A stretch of 8,581 nucleotides of DNA from an uncultured Corynebacterium sp. (GCA_946220775.1 CAMIFC010000052.1:1-8581), one strand, 5' to 3'; counted from the first letter of the stretch, positions 1 to 5,912 are shown. Notes: generated from the sequence alone by a model not told the origin. Translations and numbers: made by a program.

Positions 1-53
1 TCTCGACACACTAGCCCCATCCACCACAGCCAGGCCAGCGCCTCACCCCGCAC

Positions 54-124
54 ATGTTAAATTCCCTCGCTGAAAACCTAGTCCACCCCGTCGGCATTAG
101 GTTTTCAGCGAGGAGATTTAACAT
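54..124. repeat. 71-bp palindromic hairpin element, copy A
   Basis: Two 27-nt arms (54-80 and 98-124) are reverse complements with 2 mismatches and enclose a 17-nt loop (81-97, gtccaccccgtcggcat). The arm core is ccctcgctgaaaaccta, and both outer ends read atgttaaat/atttaacat. The reverse complement of the whole element matches 1516-1586 at about 62 of 71 positions, loop included. It lacks a T-tract on either side, so it is not a standard intrinsic terminator. It is more likely a dispersed repeat or the end of a mobile unit. Confidence 0.9.
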
Positions 125-270
125 ACTCCCGCCGAACACTCCCACACGAACAGGCACAGTCGAACAGTCGCAGCTGCACAGCACCCACCACCCGTCGGCT
201 CCACCCAGCCTCCTCACTTGCCGCAACCAAGCACCCGCTATATCTCATCACTTCACTCGCCTGTAACCCT

Positions 271-309
271 CTATCCACAGGCACCGACCCGACCCCCTAC
301 TTATCCACA
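271..309 (+). promoter_or_regulatory. Pair of DnaA-box-like sites
   Basis: TTATCCACA at 301-309 matches the bacterial DnaA-box consensus exactly. CTATCCACA at 271-279 differs at one base. They lie in the same orientation exactly 30 bp apart, about three helical turns, just upstream of the putative promoter. That DnaA binds here is inference; chance occurrence of one exact 9-mer in a window this size is not negligible. Confidence 0.35.
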
Positions 310-325
310 ACCGCAAGCATCTACC

Positions 326-354
326 TTCTCCAGTTCCGGCAAAGCACATACAAT
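326..354 (+). promoter_or_regulatory. Candidate promoter of the AbiEi-like gene
   Basis: The -10 hexamer TACAAT (349-354) fits the actinobacterial TANAAT consensus well. A weak -35 (ttctcc, 326-331) lies 17 nt upstream. Transcription would begin near 361, leaving a leader of about 34 nt before the ATG at 395. Confidence 0.4.
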
Positions 355-394
355 TCAAAAACCACCCAACCAACACCACCTGGAACATGGACAA

Positions 395-1021
395 ATGCTC
401 ACAAATCATTATTTCGCCAACGAGATTTCATTGCCATGGCCTAAGTTAGGCAGCACACTAATTACTCAAAGAATAACCAGCAAATACCGAATAAATAAAG
501 AGTTTGATCGCGTTTGTCGAGGAGTTTACATTCCACATGGATACACCAGAGATCCTGACGAAATCACGTTCGGTGTCCAACAATGCCCCCGCAATTTAAG
601 ACATAGACATCACATGATCACCCGGATCCGAGCACATGCACTCGCACATCCAAACACAATTTTTGCAGGTTGGTCAGCCCTTCGAATGCTTGGACTACCT
701 TTTTGGACCAACGACATGAGCCTTCAAATCCTCGGAAATCGAAAGGCGACCCGCTCCCGTTCACCAGCGCAACCAGACGTTTTCAACTATTCCGGAGAGC
801 TCATCCTTCCCAGCAGATACACACTTCGCAATGAGTTTTACTATTTACCCGCAGAGACCCAATGTGTAGATCAACATTTAGCTTTGACTCAAGCCCTAAT
901 GGATATCAGGAGTAAATACACCCGCTGGAAAATACCTGACGTTGCAACTTTAACAGCATTAACCAAGCTTTCTGCAGAGCACATCTACGCCATCCAGCTT
1001 CTTGATACCGCGCGTCAGTAA
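395..1021 (+). CDS. AbiEi-like/DUF559-type protein, N-terminal part
   Basis: This 208-residue frame resembles the N-terminal two thirds of actinobacterial proteins annotated as AbiEi-type antitoxin-like/DUF559 proteins. A winged-helix-like start (ITQRITSKYRINKEFDRVCR) leads into the family signature RGVYIP. A later segment, FAGWSALRMLGLPFW, matches the conserved SGWSAARLLG-type motif. I chose ATG 395 over the upstream TTG at 218 because the domain begins right after it; the ribosome site is weak (GGA at 382-384). The frame stops at TAA 1019-1021 in the middle of the expected protein, and the C-terminal nuclease-like part continues in the +1 frame. Skipping one base (T1019) gives the plausible junction ARQ-NFGF. 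Codon use is more A+T-rich than in the neighbouring Moco genes. The family function is not well established; a DNA-binding or defence role is inference. Confidence 0.7.
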   Translation: MLTNHYFANEISLPWPKLGSTLITQRITSKYRINKEFDRVCRGVYIPHGYTRDPDEITFGVQQCPRNLRHRHHMITRIRAHALAHPNTIFAGWSALRMLGLPFWTNDMSLQILGNRKATRSRSPAQPDVFNYSGELILPSRYTLRNEFYYLPAETQCVDQHLALTQALMDIRSKYTRWKIPDVATLTALTKLSAEHIYAIQLLDTARQ

Positions 1022-1430
1022 TTTTGGTTTCAGCGATGAGGACGTACGGATATATAGCCGCCATCGGATCAATAGTCGTTTCCTAGATCGAATTCTTCGA
1101 CTCAGCCGGAAAGGCGCGGATTCTCCTCCAGAAACACTAATACGACTTATAGCCGCGACCGTGTTTCCGAATTTAGAACTCCAACATCAGTTTTTCTGGG
1201 AATCCGGCACCCGTGCAGGAAAACTACTGACGATCGCCGATCTCTTTTCTCCGGAACGCGGCGTAGCCATCTTCTACGACGGACGCCACCACGACGGCCG
1301 CGATCAACGAAACCATGATTACCGCGTCGACCGCGAGCTCCAGAGTCGCGGGATTCATGTTCTCCGATTCAGTGCCCGCGACTTACATGATGTCGCATCG
1401 ATCTATTCCGTGTTGCTGCGCTATGCGTAA
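1002..1430 (+). CDS. DUF559/Vsr-like nuclease-fold domain, frameshifted C-terminal part
   Basis: This frame overlaps the end of the previous one by 20 nt and encodes what that protein lacks. SPPETLIRL begins the C-terminal domain (matching the family's SPxET-type motif), IADLF supplies the conserved Asp, and then come YDGRHH, DYRVDRELQSRG and a Val/Leu-Arg-hydrophobic end. These are hallmarks of the PD-(D/E)XK-like domain of DUF559 and Vsr-type proteins. Where many DUF559 members have EYDG, this has FYDG, so the second acidic catalytic residue may be missing. The only early start is TTG at 1002, without a clear ribosome site, so independent translation is doubtful. It may be a one-base frameshift mutation, a sequencing error, or a +1 recoding event at the slow stop codon (CAG-TAA). 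Standing as a separate gene is the least likely reading. Confidence 0.6.
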   Translation: MIPRVSNFGFSDEDVRIYSRHRINSRFLDRILRLSRKGADSPPETLIRLIAATVFPNLELQHQFFWESGTRAGKLLTIADLFSPERGVAIFYDGRHHDGRDQRNHDYRVDRELQSRGIHVLRFSARDLHDVASIYSVLLRYA

Positions 1431-1515
1431 GCATTACTGCGCTATTTCTAAAACACCCCTAGTTGTGCCGTCGATCCGGGAAATACTCCCCTAGGCACCC
1501 CGCCCTGCATCATCG

Positions 1516-1586
1516 CCGTCAAATTCCCTCGCTGAAAACCTAATGCCAGCGGGTCGGACTAGGTTTTCAGCGAGGGAATTTAACAT
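1516..1586. repeat. 71-bp palindromic hairpin element, copy B (inverted to copy A)
   Basis: The arms 1518-1542 and 1560-1584 pair over 25 bp with one mismatch, around a 17-nt loop (atgccagcgggtcggac). The loop matches the reverse complement of copy A's loop at 13 of 17 positions, so the two copies face each other in opposite orientation. The outer arm 1560-1586 is the exact reverse complement of 54-80. The inner end (1516-1520) has degenerated. It lies between convergent genes (the DUF559-type gene and moaA), where it could also slow transcription, but no T-tract follows. Confidence 0.9.
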
Positions 1587-1676
1587 TGTCCCTGCCACCC
1601 AGGACACATCGTCCCATCCGCCCCCCTGGGCTCCTCGGGCTGAGCCGCATCGGCCTCAATCACCGCAGGTACCGCC

Positions 1677-1710
1677 GGGGCTAGCCCCGATTAGCCCCGG
1701 CTAGCCCAGC
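1677..1710. repeat. GC-rich 10-bp tandem repeat with short palindrome
   Basis: Three consecutive 10-mers of the form (c/t)tagccc(c/a)g(a/g/c) lie just downstream of the moaA stop, and ggggctagcccc (1677-1688) is a perfect palindrome. It could form a transcript end for moaA on the minus strand, but it lacks the T-run of an intrinsic terminator. The rest of 1431-1712, apart from hairpin copy B, shows nothing recognisable. Confidence 0.5.
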
Positions 1711-1712
1711 GA

Positions 1713-2906
1713 TTACCCCCCAATCGCCGACATTGAGCGCTTCGGACGGCGGAAAACCGGCGAATTCAGCGGCACCGGACCACTGCTCTTCGGGATTTCC
1801 GCCGCCGCATCCGTCGCATCCGCCACATCCGCCGCATCCCCCGCCTCCGGCACACCATTGGTCGTGCCATGGGACATCGGTTTCAGCCACATCGCGGCGG
1901 CCCATCGATCAGCGATTTCGTCGTCACTTGCGCCGCCGCGCAGCAGCTGCAGCAGATCCGTCTCAGCATGCGAGAACAGGCAGGTCCGCACCTTGCCATC
2001 AGCGGTGATTCGCGTGCGCGAGCAGGCACCGCAGAACGGTTCCGTCACCGATGCGATGACGCCAACCTGGCCCAACACATCCCCCGCCCGGACCCCGGCC
2101 GGCTCCTCCTCAACCACGGGCCGCCCGGCCAACTCCGCCTCACGGGCCTCGGCACCACCCGCCGGGGCATCCACCCCACTACCACGCCGTCGCACGTTCC
2201 ATAGTTGCGCCGGGGCGCTGCCGCGGGGTTCCTCCGCTTCACTCAGCACGAATCGTTCGGAGAGTCGGGAGCGGATCTCACTGGCGTCCACAAGAATGTC
2301 GGGCGACCACTGACGGTCGGCATCCAACGGCATTTGCTCGATGAACCGCAGCTGCAGGCCGCGCTCGAGGCACCTTTCGAGCAGGTCAGCGGCGCCGTCT
2401 TCGTTGATTCCGCGCATGAGCACGGCGTTGATTTTGACGGGTGACAGCCCGGCGTCCAGGGCTGCCTGCACGCCGCGCAGTACGTCGGCCAGCCGATCCC
2501 GGCGCGCCAGTTTCGCGAAGGTTTCGGGGCAGATGGTGTCCAGGGAGACGTTGATGCGGGTCAGCCCCGCCTCGCGAAGTGCGGCCGCGCGACGTTCCAG
2601 GCCGATCGCGTTGGTGGTGATCGCGATGGAGACGTCGGGGTGGAGGGCGCGCACTCCAGCGATGATGTCTTCTAGGTCGCGGCGCACGAGTGGCTCGCCA
2701 CCGGTGAAGCGAATATCGCGGATGCCGAAGAGCCGCACGCCAATGTCGGCGATGCGGATTGCTTCTTCGGCCGTGAGCACCTGCGTTTTGTTGAGCCAAT
2801 CCATGCCTTCAGCGGGCATGCAGTAGGTGCAGCGCAGGTTGCATTTATCGATCAGGGAGATGCGCAGGTCATCCGCGACGCGGCCGAATTGGTCCTTCAG
2901 CTCCAT
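1713..2906 (-). CDS. moaA: GTP 3',8-cyclase MoaA (radical SAM)
   Basis: MoaA converts GTP to 3',8-cyclo-H2GTP, the first step of Moco synthesis, in the cytoplasm. The radical-SAM cluster motif is C22-x3-C26-x2-C29 and the SAM-binding GGEP is at 69-72. The C-terminal cluster that binds GTP is C292-x2-C295-x13-C309, within FCGACSRTRITADGK. The protein ends in the required Gly-Gly (396-397). At 397 residues it is longer than the usual 330-360 because of two low-complexity insertions: about 240-275 (Ala/Glu/Gly-rich) and about 352-378, the latter encoded by 9-bp repeats. The start is ATG at 2904-2906 with a strong ribosome site AAGGAG (2914-2919) 7 nt upstream. It is transcribed alone, divergent from modA, with only 35 nt between the starts. 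Confidence 0.95.
   Translation of the reverse strand: MELKDQFGRVADDLRISLIDKCNLRCTYCMPAEGMDWLNKTQVLTAEEAIRIADIGVRLFGIRDIRFTGGEPLVRRDLEDIIAGVRALHPDVSIAITTNAIGLERRAAALREAGLTRINVSLDTICPETFAKLARRDRLADVLRGVQAALDAGLSPVKINAVLMRGINEDGAADLLERCLERGLQLRFIEQMPLDADRQWSPDILVDASEIRSRLSERFVLSEAEEPRGSAPAQLWNVRRRGSGVDAPAGGAEAREAELAGRPVVEEEPAGVRAGDVLGQVGVIASVTEPFCGACSRTRITADGKVRTCLFSHAETDLLQLLRGGASDDEIADRWAAAMWLKPMSHGTTNGVPEAGDAADVADATDAAAEIPKSSGPVPLNSPVFRRPKRSMSAIGG
1807..1842. repeat. 9-bp tandem repeat inside moaA
   Basis: Four units of gcatccgcc with minor variation (gcatccgtc, gcatccgcc, acatccgcc, gcatccccc). On the minus strand they encode the Asp/Ala-rich run GDAADVADATDA near residue 356 of MoaA. The frame is kept because the unit is a multiple of three. 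The pattern fits slippage-driven expansion in a surface loop just before the C-terminal tail. Confidence 0.7.
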
Positions 2907-2941
2907 GTGGCGGCTCCTTAATTTAGACTAAGCTTTGCACC
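2907..2941. promoter_or_regulatory. Compact divergent moaA/modA control region
   Basis: Only 35 nt separate the two start codons. The odd palindrome TTAGACTAA (2923-2931) sits in the middle. TAGACT (2924-2929) could be the modA -10, which would give a nearly leaderless modA transcript, consistent with the lack of a ribosome site before ATG 2942. The moaA promoter cannot fit fully in this gap upstream of its AAGGAG and must reach into the start of modA. Any regulator binding here would affect both genes; that is inference. Confidence 0.4.
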
Positions 2942-3865
2942 ATGCTAGCGCGTTTCCGACTTCCCGCCGCTTTCGTTGGCCTCGTCACATTTTTCGCGTT
3001 GGTGGTCAGCTGCTCCTCTTTTCAGGACGCCACTCCCCCCACCATTAACGTCCTCGCTGCCGCTTCGCTCTCCGTGGCGGGCGATGAGCTGGCGGAGGCT
3101 TACGCTCACTCCCGCGCAGGTGGCGCAGCGGATGGCGGCGGCGATTCAGCCGACACAGCGCCGCGGATCGAGTGGAACTTCGCTGGCTCCTCCGCACTCG
3201 TGCGACAGATAGAGCAGGGAGCCCCAGCAGACGTCTTCATCTCCGCCGATGAGGCCACCATGGATAAAGCCCTCGAACTCCCCGAGTTCGAAGGAGCCCA
3301 GCCCACCACCATCGCCACTAATGAACTCGTGCTAGCGGTCGCCGAAGGCAATCCGGCCAATATCCACTCCCTCGCCGATCTCGGTGGCGCTGGCCCCGCC
3401 GACTCCTCCGGAGCGAAGTCCGGCGCCGGCACCAACCGCGTCGCCCACCACGCGGAGCGCGCCAACCGCGTCGCCCACCACACGGAGCGCGCCAACCGAG
3501 CCGCGCCGCGCATCGCCATGTGCGCGCCCGAGGTTCCCTGCGGCACCCTCGCACACAACATCCTGGCAACTCACCACATCACACCCACCAATCCCTCCGA
3601 GGAGGCCAACGTGTCCGACGTCGCTACTAAGGTGGCAACCGGGCAAGTCGATGCGGGATTTGTCTATAACTCTGATGTCCAGTCCATGAAAAACAATGGT
3701 GTGAAGGTGACGGTGGTTCGACCGGGTGGCGTCCTGAAAAATAAATACCCAGCAGCCCCGACGAAGGATGCGGACGGCGCGGCGGCCGATTTCGTGGCCT
3801 GGTTGGGCGGCGAGGAGGCGCAGCAGATTTTGCGCAAACATGGGTTCAGTGGCGCGGATGAATAA
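2942..3865 (+). CDS. modA: Molybdate ABC transporter substrate-binding lipoprotein ModA
   Basis: This is the extracytoplasmic molybdate/tungstate-binding protein that delivers its ligand to ModB. A short N-terminal hydrophobic segment (about 8-23) ends in the lipobox VVSC, so Cys24 should be lipidated and the protein anchored to the membrane. Family motifs follow in order: VLAAASLS (37-44), the ligand-loop region FAGSSALVRQIEQGAPADVFISAD (80-103), IAMCAPEVPCG (191-201), and GQVDAGFVYNSD near 234-245. At 307 residues it is somewhat long because of two insertions: Ala/Gly/Asp-rich 59-73, and an Ala/His/Arg-rich stretch at about 152-188 holding the NRVAHHAERA repeat. ATG 2942 has no clear ribosome site; translation may be leaderless. 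The 3' end overlaps modB by 8 nt. Confidence 0.92.
   Translation: MLARFRLPAAFVGLVTFFALVVSCSSFQDATPPTINVLAAASLSVAGDELAEAYAHSRAGGAADGGGDSADTAPRIEWNFAGSSALVRQIEQGAPADVFISADEATMDKALELPEFEGAQPTTIATNELVLAVAEGNPANIHSLADLGGAGPADSSGAKSGAGTNRVAHHAERANRVAHHTERANRAAPRIAMCAPEVPCGTLAHNILATHHITPTNPSEEANVSDVATKVATGQVDAGFVYNSDVQSMKNNGVKVTVVRPGGVLKNKYPAAPTKDADGAAADFVAWLGGEEAQQILRKHGFSGADE
3434..3507. repeat. 30-bp tandem repeat inside modA
   Basis: Two nearly identical 30-nt units (3434-3463 and 3464-3493) are followed by a partial third. They encode NRVAHHAERA, NRVAHHTERA and NRAA. They lie in a linker just before the conserved RIAMCAPEVPCG strand, outside the known ligand-contact motifs. The frame is preserved. 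Confidence 0.85.
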
Positions 3866-4661
3866 CTCGCGCGCGCTTCCGGCCGCACTATTAGCACTGG
3901 TCATACCCGCTTTTTTCGTGGTTGGCGGGCCGCTGCTGGGGCTGCTGCTGAACATCCCGTGGGCGCGCGCGTGGGAGCTCGTGGCCGCGCCGGAGGTGCT
4001 GACGTCTCTGGTGCTGTCGCTGGGCACCGCGGCGATCGCGACGCTGCTGTCCACGCTGCTTGGGGTGCCGCTCGCGCTGTGGCTCGTGCAGCTGGAGTGC
4101 CGTCTCCCGCGCGTTGCGCAGCTCGCGCAGCTGCTCGTTTACGCGCCGCTGGTGCTGTCCCCGGTGGTCAGCGGTCTGGCGTTGATTTATTTTTGGGGAC
4201 GCCAGGGGTTGCTCGGATCCCTCCTCCATTCCGCTGGGGTAAATATTGCTTACACCACGTCAGGAGTGGTGGCCGTGCAGGTGTTTGTATCCATGCCATT
4301 CCTGGTGGCAACAGCGGTGACGGCGCTGCGCGATATCCCGCAATCCGTGACGGATGCCGCGGCGGTGGATGGCGCGGGGAGATGGCAGCGGCTGTGGCTG
4401 GTGGTGCTGCCGCTCGCCTGGCCGGGGATTCTGGTGGGGCTGGTGTTGGCTTTCGCGCGCTCCCTCGGCGAATACGGTGCGACGCTGACGTTTGCCGGCA
4501 ATGTGGCTGGTCAGACGCGCACGATCCCGCTGCTCATCGAACTGGGCTTGAGCTCGAATGACATGGATCGGGCACTCGGCGCATGCCTCGTGCTGCTGGG
4601 CGTATACGTGCTGGTCGTCGGCGCTGTGGTGCTGGCGCGGTGGCGAGTTGGTGCGCGGTAG
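3858..4661 (+). CDS. modB: Molybdate ABC transporter permease ModB
   Basis: This is the membrane channel subunit of the ModABC molybdate importer. About six membrane segments can be seen, roughly at 8-31, 48-77, 91-115, 136-155, 186-205 and 240-259. The EAA loop that docks the ATPase is DAAAVDGAGRWQRLWLVVLP (166-185), followed by the ModB-typical SLGEYGATLTFAGN (202-215). Its length, 267 residues, is near normal for ModB-type permeases. I chose ATG 3858, which overlaps the modA stop, because the frame upstream is only the shadow of modA. Overlap suggests translational coupling. The expected partner gene modC does not follow; instead there is a hairpin and then mobA on the other strand. An 18-bp tandem duplication straddles the stop codon. 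Confidence 0.92.
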   Translation: MNNSRALPAALLALVIPAFFVVGGPLLGLLLNIPWARAWELVAAPEVLTSLVLSLGTAAIATLLSTLLGVPLALWLVQLECRLPRVAQLAQLLVYAPLVLSPVVSGLALIYFWGRQGLLGSLLHSAGVNIAYTTSGVVAVQVFVSMPFLVATAVTALRDIPQSVTDAAAVDGAGRWQRLWLVVLPLAWPGILVGLVLAFARSLGEYGATLTFAGNVAGQTRTIPLLIELGLSSNDMDRALGACLVLLGVYVLVVGAVVLARWRVGAR

Positions 4662-4679
4662 GGAGTTAGTGCGCGGTAG
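4645..4679. repeat. 18-bp tandem duplication over the modB stop codon
   Basis: gagttggtgcgcggtag (4645-4661) and gagttagtgcgcggtag (4663-4679) differ at one base and are spaced by one base, giving an 18-nt period. The second copy repeats the stop codon in the same frame. It looks like a recent slippage event. Confidence 0.8.
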
Positions 4680-4719
4680 CGCCCTTTCTCCCTGGTACCC
4701 GGCTCTCCGCTCTAGGCGC

Positions 4720-4788
4720 TGCAGGATTTACTGCCAGACTGCGACACTTCACCCCCTAAACCGTTAGAGTTTGGCAGTAAATCCTGCA
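4720..4788. repeat. Long hairpin between convergent modB and mobA
   Basis: The left arm gcaggatttactgccagact (4721-4740) pairs with agtttggcagtaaatcctgc (4768-4787), 20 bp with a single G-U, plus one closing T-A pair, around a 27-nt loop. It could end transcription from both sides, but neither arm is followed by a T-tract. The long-arm design recalls the 71-bp elements at the left of the window, though the sequence is unrelated. It may belong to a second dispersed palindrome family. Confidence 0.85.
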
Positions 4789-4833
4789 TGCCCACACGGG
4801 GATGGCACCTGCATGCCCGCACCGGGCATGGCA
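4784..4833. repeat. Imperfect 25-bp direct repeat with small hairpin
   Basis: ctgcatgccc begins both units (4784 and 4809), and both end in atggca. The second unit also holds an 8-bp inverted repeat, catgcccg (4812-4819) with cgggcatg (4823-4830), which could form a GC-rich hairpin some 30 nt past the mobA stop. It has no T-run; a weak terminator role for mobA is possible. Confidence 0.5.
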
Positions 4834-4857
4834 TACGACGGCGTAGGCGGGGTGGGG

Positions 4858-5652
4858 CTAGTGAAAGCCGTGGGTGGTGGCATCCTGCCAAGTGTCGATG
4901 TCCGCGACAGCAGATGGGTCAACTTCGACCCTAGTGAGCGAGAGCTGGAGCAACGGGCGGCGCAGAGAACCACCACCGACCTGCGCAAATGCACGGTGTG
5001 CGGCGGCGAGATTGAAGAGGCTGAGCAGGTATTGCTCGCGACCGGCGGCCACCGCGAGCAGCCCATCAGGCTGACCACCCCCGTCGGCACCAGCAGCGTG
5101 GCTGAACTGGGCAAAGTCGGAGTCAGAGTCAGCAGCGTGGCCAGGTTGGGCGGGCGCAACGGTACTGGAGGCGCCACCATGATCAGGTTGGGCGGGCGCG
5201 GCGGTGCTGGAAGCGCCACCATGACCGGGTTGATCGATGGAGGCGCCAGCGGTGCGATGTGCGAGGAGCTCCGCCAATGCCGCGCGCGGGTTCGCCAAGT
5301 CCGCAGCCAGCAGCAGCACGGTGTCGGTCCCAGCCACTCCGGGGGCTGCCTCCAACGTTCGGACACCAGCCGCCACCGCCGATGCCGGCCCTGACAAGGG
5401 CGGATCCTCTTGTACTGTTGTCACGTGTTTACGCAGGTCGGGAGGGACAATAGACTCCGGCCCGACGACCACAACTCGCCCCACACCCGATGCCCCGCCC
5501 GCCACTGCATCCAGGGCAGCATGGATGGTGTGGGTGATGAGGGTGGTGCCGGTGGCGTCCTGAAGGAAAAGCTTGGGGGACGTGCCCGGCGGGGACGAAT
5601 CGCGCAGGCGGGAACCGCGGCCGCCCGCGACGATGATGGCGTGCAGCGGCAC
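4858..5652 (-). CDS. mobA: Probable molybdenum cofactor guanylyltransferase (MobA-like NTP transferase)
   Basis: MobA-type enzymes transfer GMP from GTP to molybdopterin. The N-terminus AIIVAGGRGSRL (5-16) is the nucleotide-binding signature of this fold, K27 is the likely following Lys, SGPASAVAAGV (87-97) matches the GPLaGi-type loop, and LLLAADLANP (113-122) carries the metal-binding Asp118. DGGGQPDGLLAV (190-201) and the end DIDTWQDA (251-258) also fit MobA. The signature loop is longer than usual and somewhat IspD-like, so the exact substrate rests partly on context. A repeat insertion at about 141-172 (QPGHGGASSTAAPA twice, then partial) and a Ser/Asp/Ala-rich stretch lengthen the protein to 264 residues, versus about 190-200 for E. 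coli MobA. It starts with GTG, 2 nt after the moaD stop, with ribosome site GGGAGG (5659-5664). Confidence 0.8.
   Translation of the reverse strand: MPLHAIIVAGGRGSRLRDSSPPGTSPKLFLQDATGTTLITHTIHAALDAVAGGASGVGRVVVVGPESIVPPDLRKHVTTVQEDPPLSGPASAVAAGVRTLEAAPGVAGTDTVLLLAADLANPRAALAELLAHRTAGASIDQPGHGGASSTAAPAQPDHGGASSTVAPAQPGHAADSDSDFAQFSHAAGADGGGQPDGLLAVAAGREQYLLSLFNLAAAHRAFAQVGGGSLRRPLLQLSLTRVEVDPSAVADIDTWQDATTHGFH
5142..5246. repeat. 42-bp tandem repeat inside mobA
   Basis: Units at 5142-5183 and 5184-5225 begin caggttgggcgggcgc, with a degenerate third following that begins cgggttgat. On the minus strand they encode QPxHGGASSTxAPA. The unit is a multiple of three, so the mobA frame is kept. Confidence 0.85.
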
Positions 5653-5654
5653 GA

Positions 5655-5912
5655 CTAGCCTCCCGCGAATGGGGGCAAAATGTCGACGCGAGTGGCGCCC
5701 ACCAACGACGCGCCGGGCTCCGCGCTGCGACCGTCAACAAGGAAGGTGCAGCGATCGAAAATCTCGGAGAGAGTCATGCCACCAGCGGTGACGTCCGTGT
5801 GACGCGAGCCCAGGTCAGACAGCAAATCGGCGAGCGTCTCGGGAGCCTCCACGGACTCCTGCGCCGCACCGCGCGCCGCCCGCGCCGCCGCGAAGTAGTG
5901 AATGTCTATCAT
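5655..5912 (-). CDS. moaD: Molybdopterin synthase small subunit MoaD
   Basis: MoaD is the ubiquitin-like sulfur carrier of molybdopterin synthase. It is 85 residues with the typical start MIDIHYFAAARAARG, a middle VDGRSAEPG (60-68 region), and the diagnostic C-terminus PPFAGG, whose terminal Gly is adenylated by MoeB and then thiocarboxylated. The frame is open further upstream (to 5978), but ATG 5912 begins exactly at the first beta strand and has a weak ribosome site (GGTGAG), so I chose it. It is the first gene of a moaD-mobA unit, divergent from moaC. Its last codons GGA-GGC also provide the ribosome site of mobA. Confidence 0.9.
   Translation of the reverse strand: MIDIHYFAAARAARGAAQESVEAPETLADLLSDLGSRHTDVTAGGMTLSEIFDRCTFLVDGRSAEPGASLVGATRVDILPPFAGG

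Larger units (their letters stand above)
125..394. other. Gene-free leader region upstream of the AbiEi-like gene
   Basis: No credible coding sequence is present. The top strand is rich in C and A and poor in G. The reading frame of the downstream gene is open back to a TTG at 218, but that stretch would encode low-complexity Pro/Ser/Thr/His sequence with no similarity to the family N-terminus. Two DnaA-box-like 9-mers (271-279, 301-309) and a good -10 hexamer (349-354) are seen here. Bases 1-53 show nothing recognisable. Confidence 0.6.
54..1586. mobile_element. Putative hairpin-bounded cassette (1533 bp)
   Basis: The unit starts and ends with inverted copies of one 71-bp hairpin element. 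Its outermost 27 bp (54-80 versus 1560-1586) are perfect inverted repeats, while the inner arms have diverged. The only gene inside is the AbiEi-like/DUF559-type reading frame, which is richer in A+T than the Moco genes next door and so suggests acquisition. No target-site duplication is visible (cac before, tgt after), and there is no known transposase or recombinase. That the unit moves as one piece is inference from this architecture. The alternative is two independent insertions of a dispersed repeat. Confidence 0.35.

Noticed and set aside
54..124. Hairpin copy A as an intrinsic terminator
   Set aside because: No T-tract follows on either strand, and the loop and inverted pairing with copy B indicate a repeat family instead.
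218..394. N-terminal extension of the AbiEi-like protein from TTG 218
   Set aside because: The extension is Pro/Ser/Thr/His-rich and covers the DnaA-like sites and the promoter; ATG 395 fits the family start.
3332..4054. 240-codon minus-strand frame across modA/modB
   Set aside because: It lies opposite two clearly recognised genes, repeats the modA tandem repeat in antisense, and shows no domain.
4771..5394. 207-codon plus-strand frame antisense to mobA
   Set aside because: It lies opposite mobA, has low-complexity sequence with no family motif, and arises from the GC-rich codon bias of mobA.
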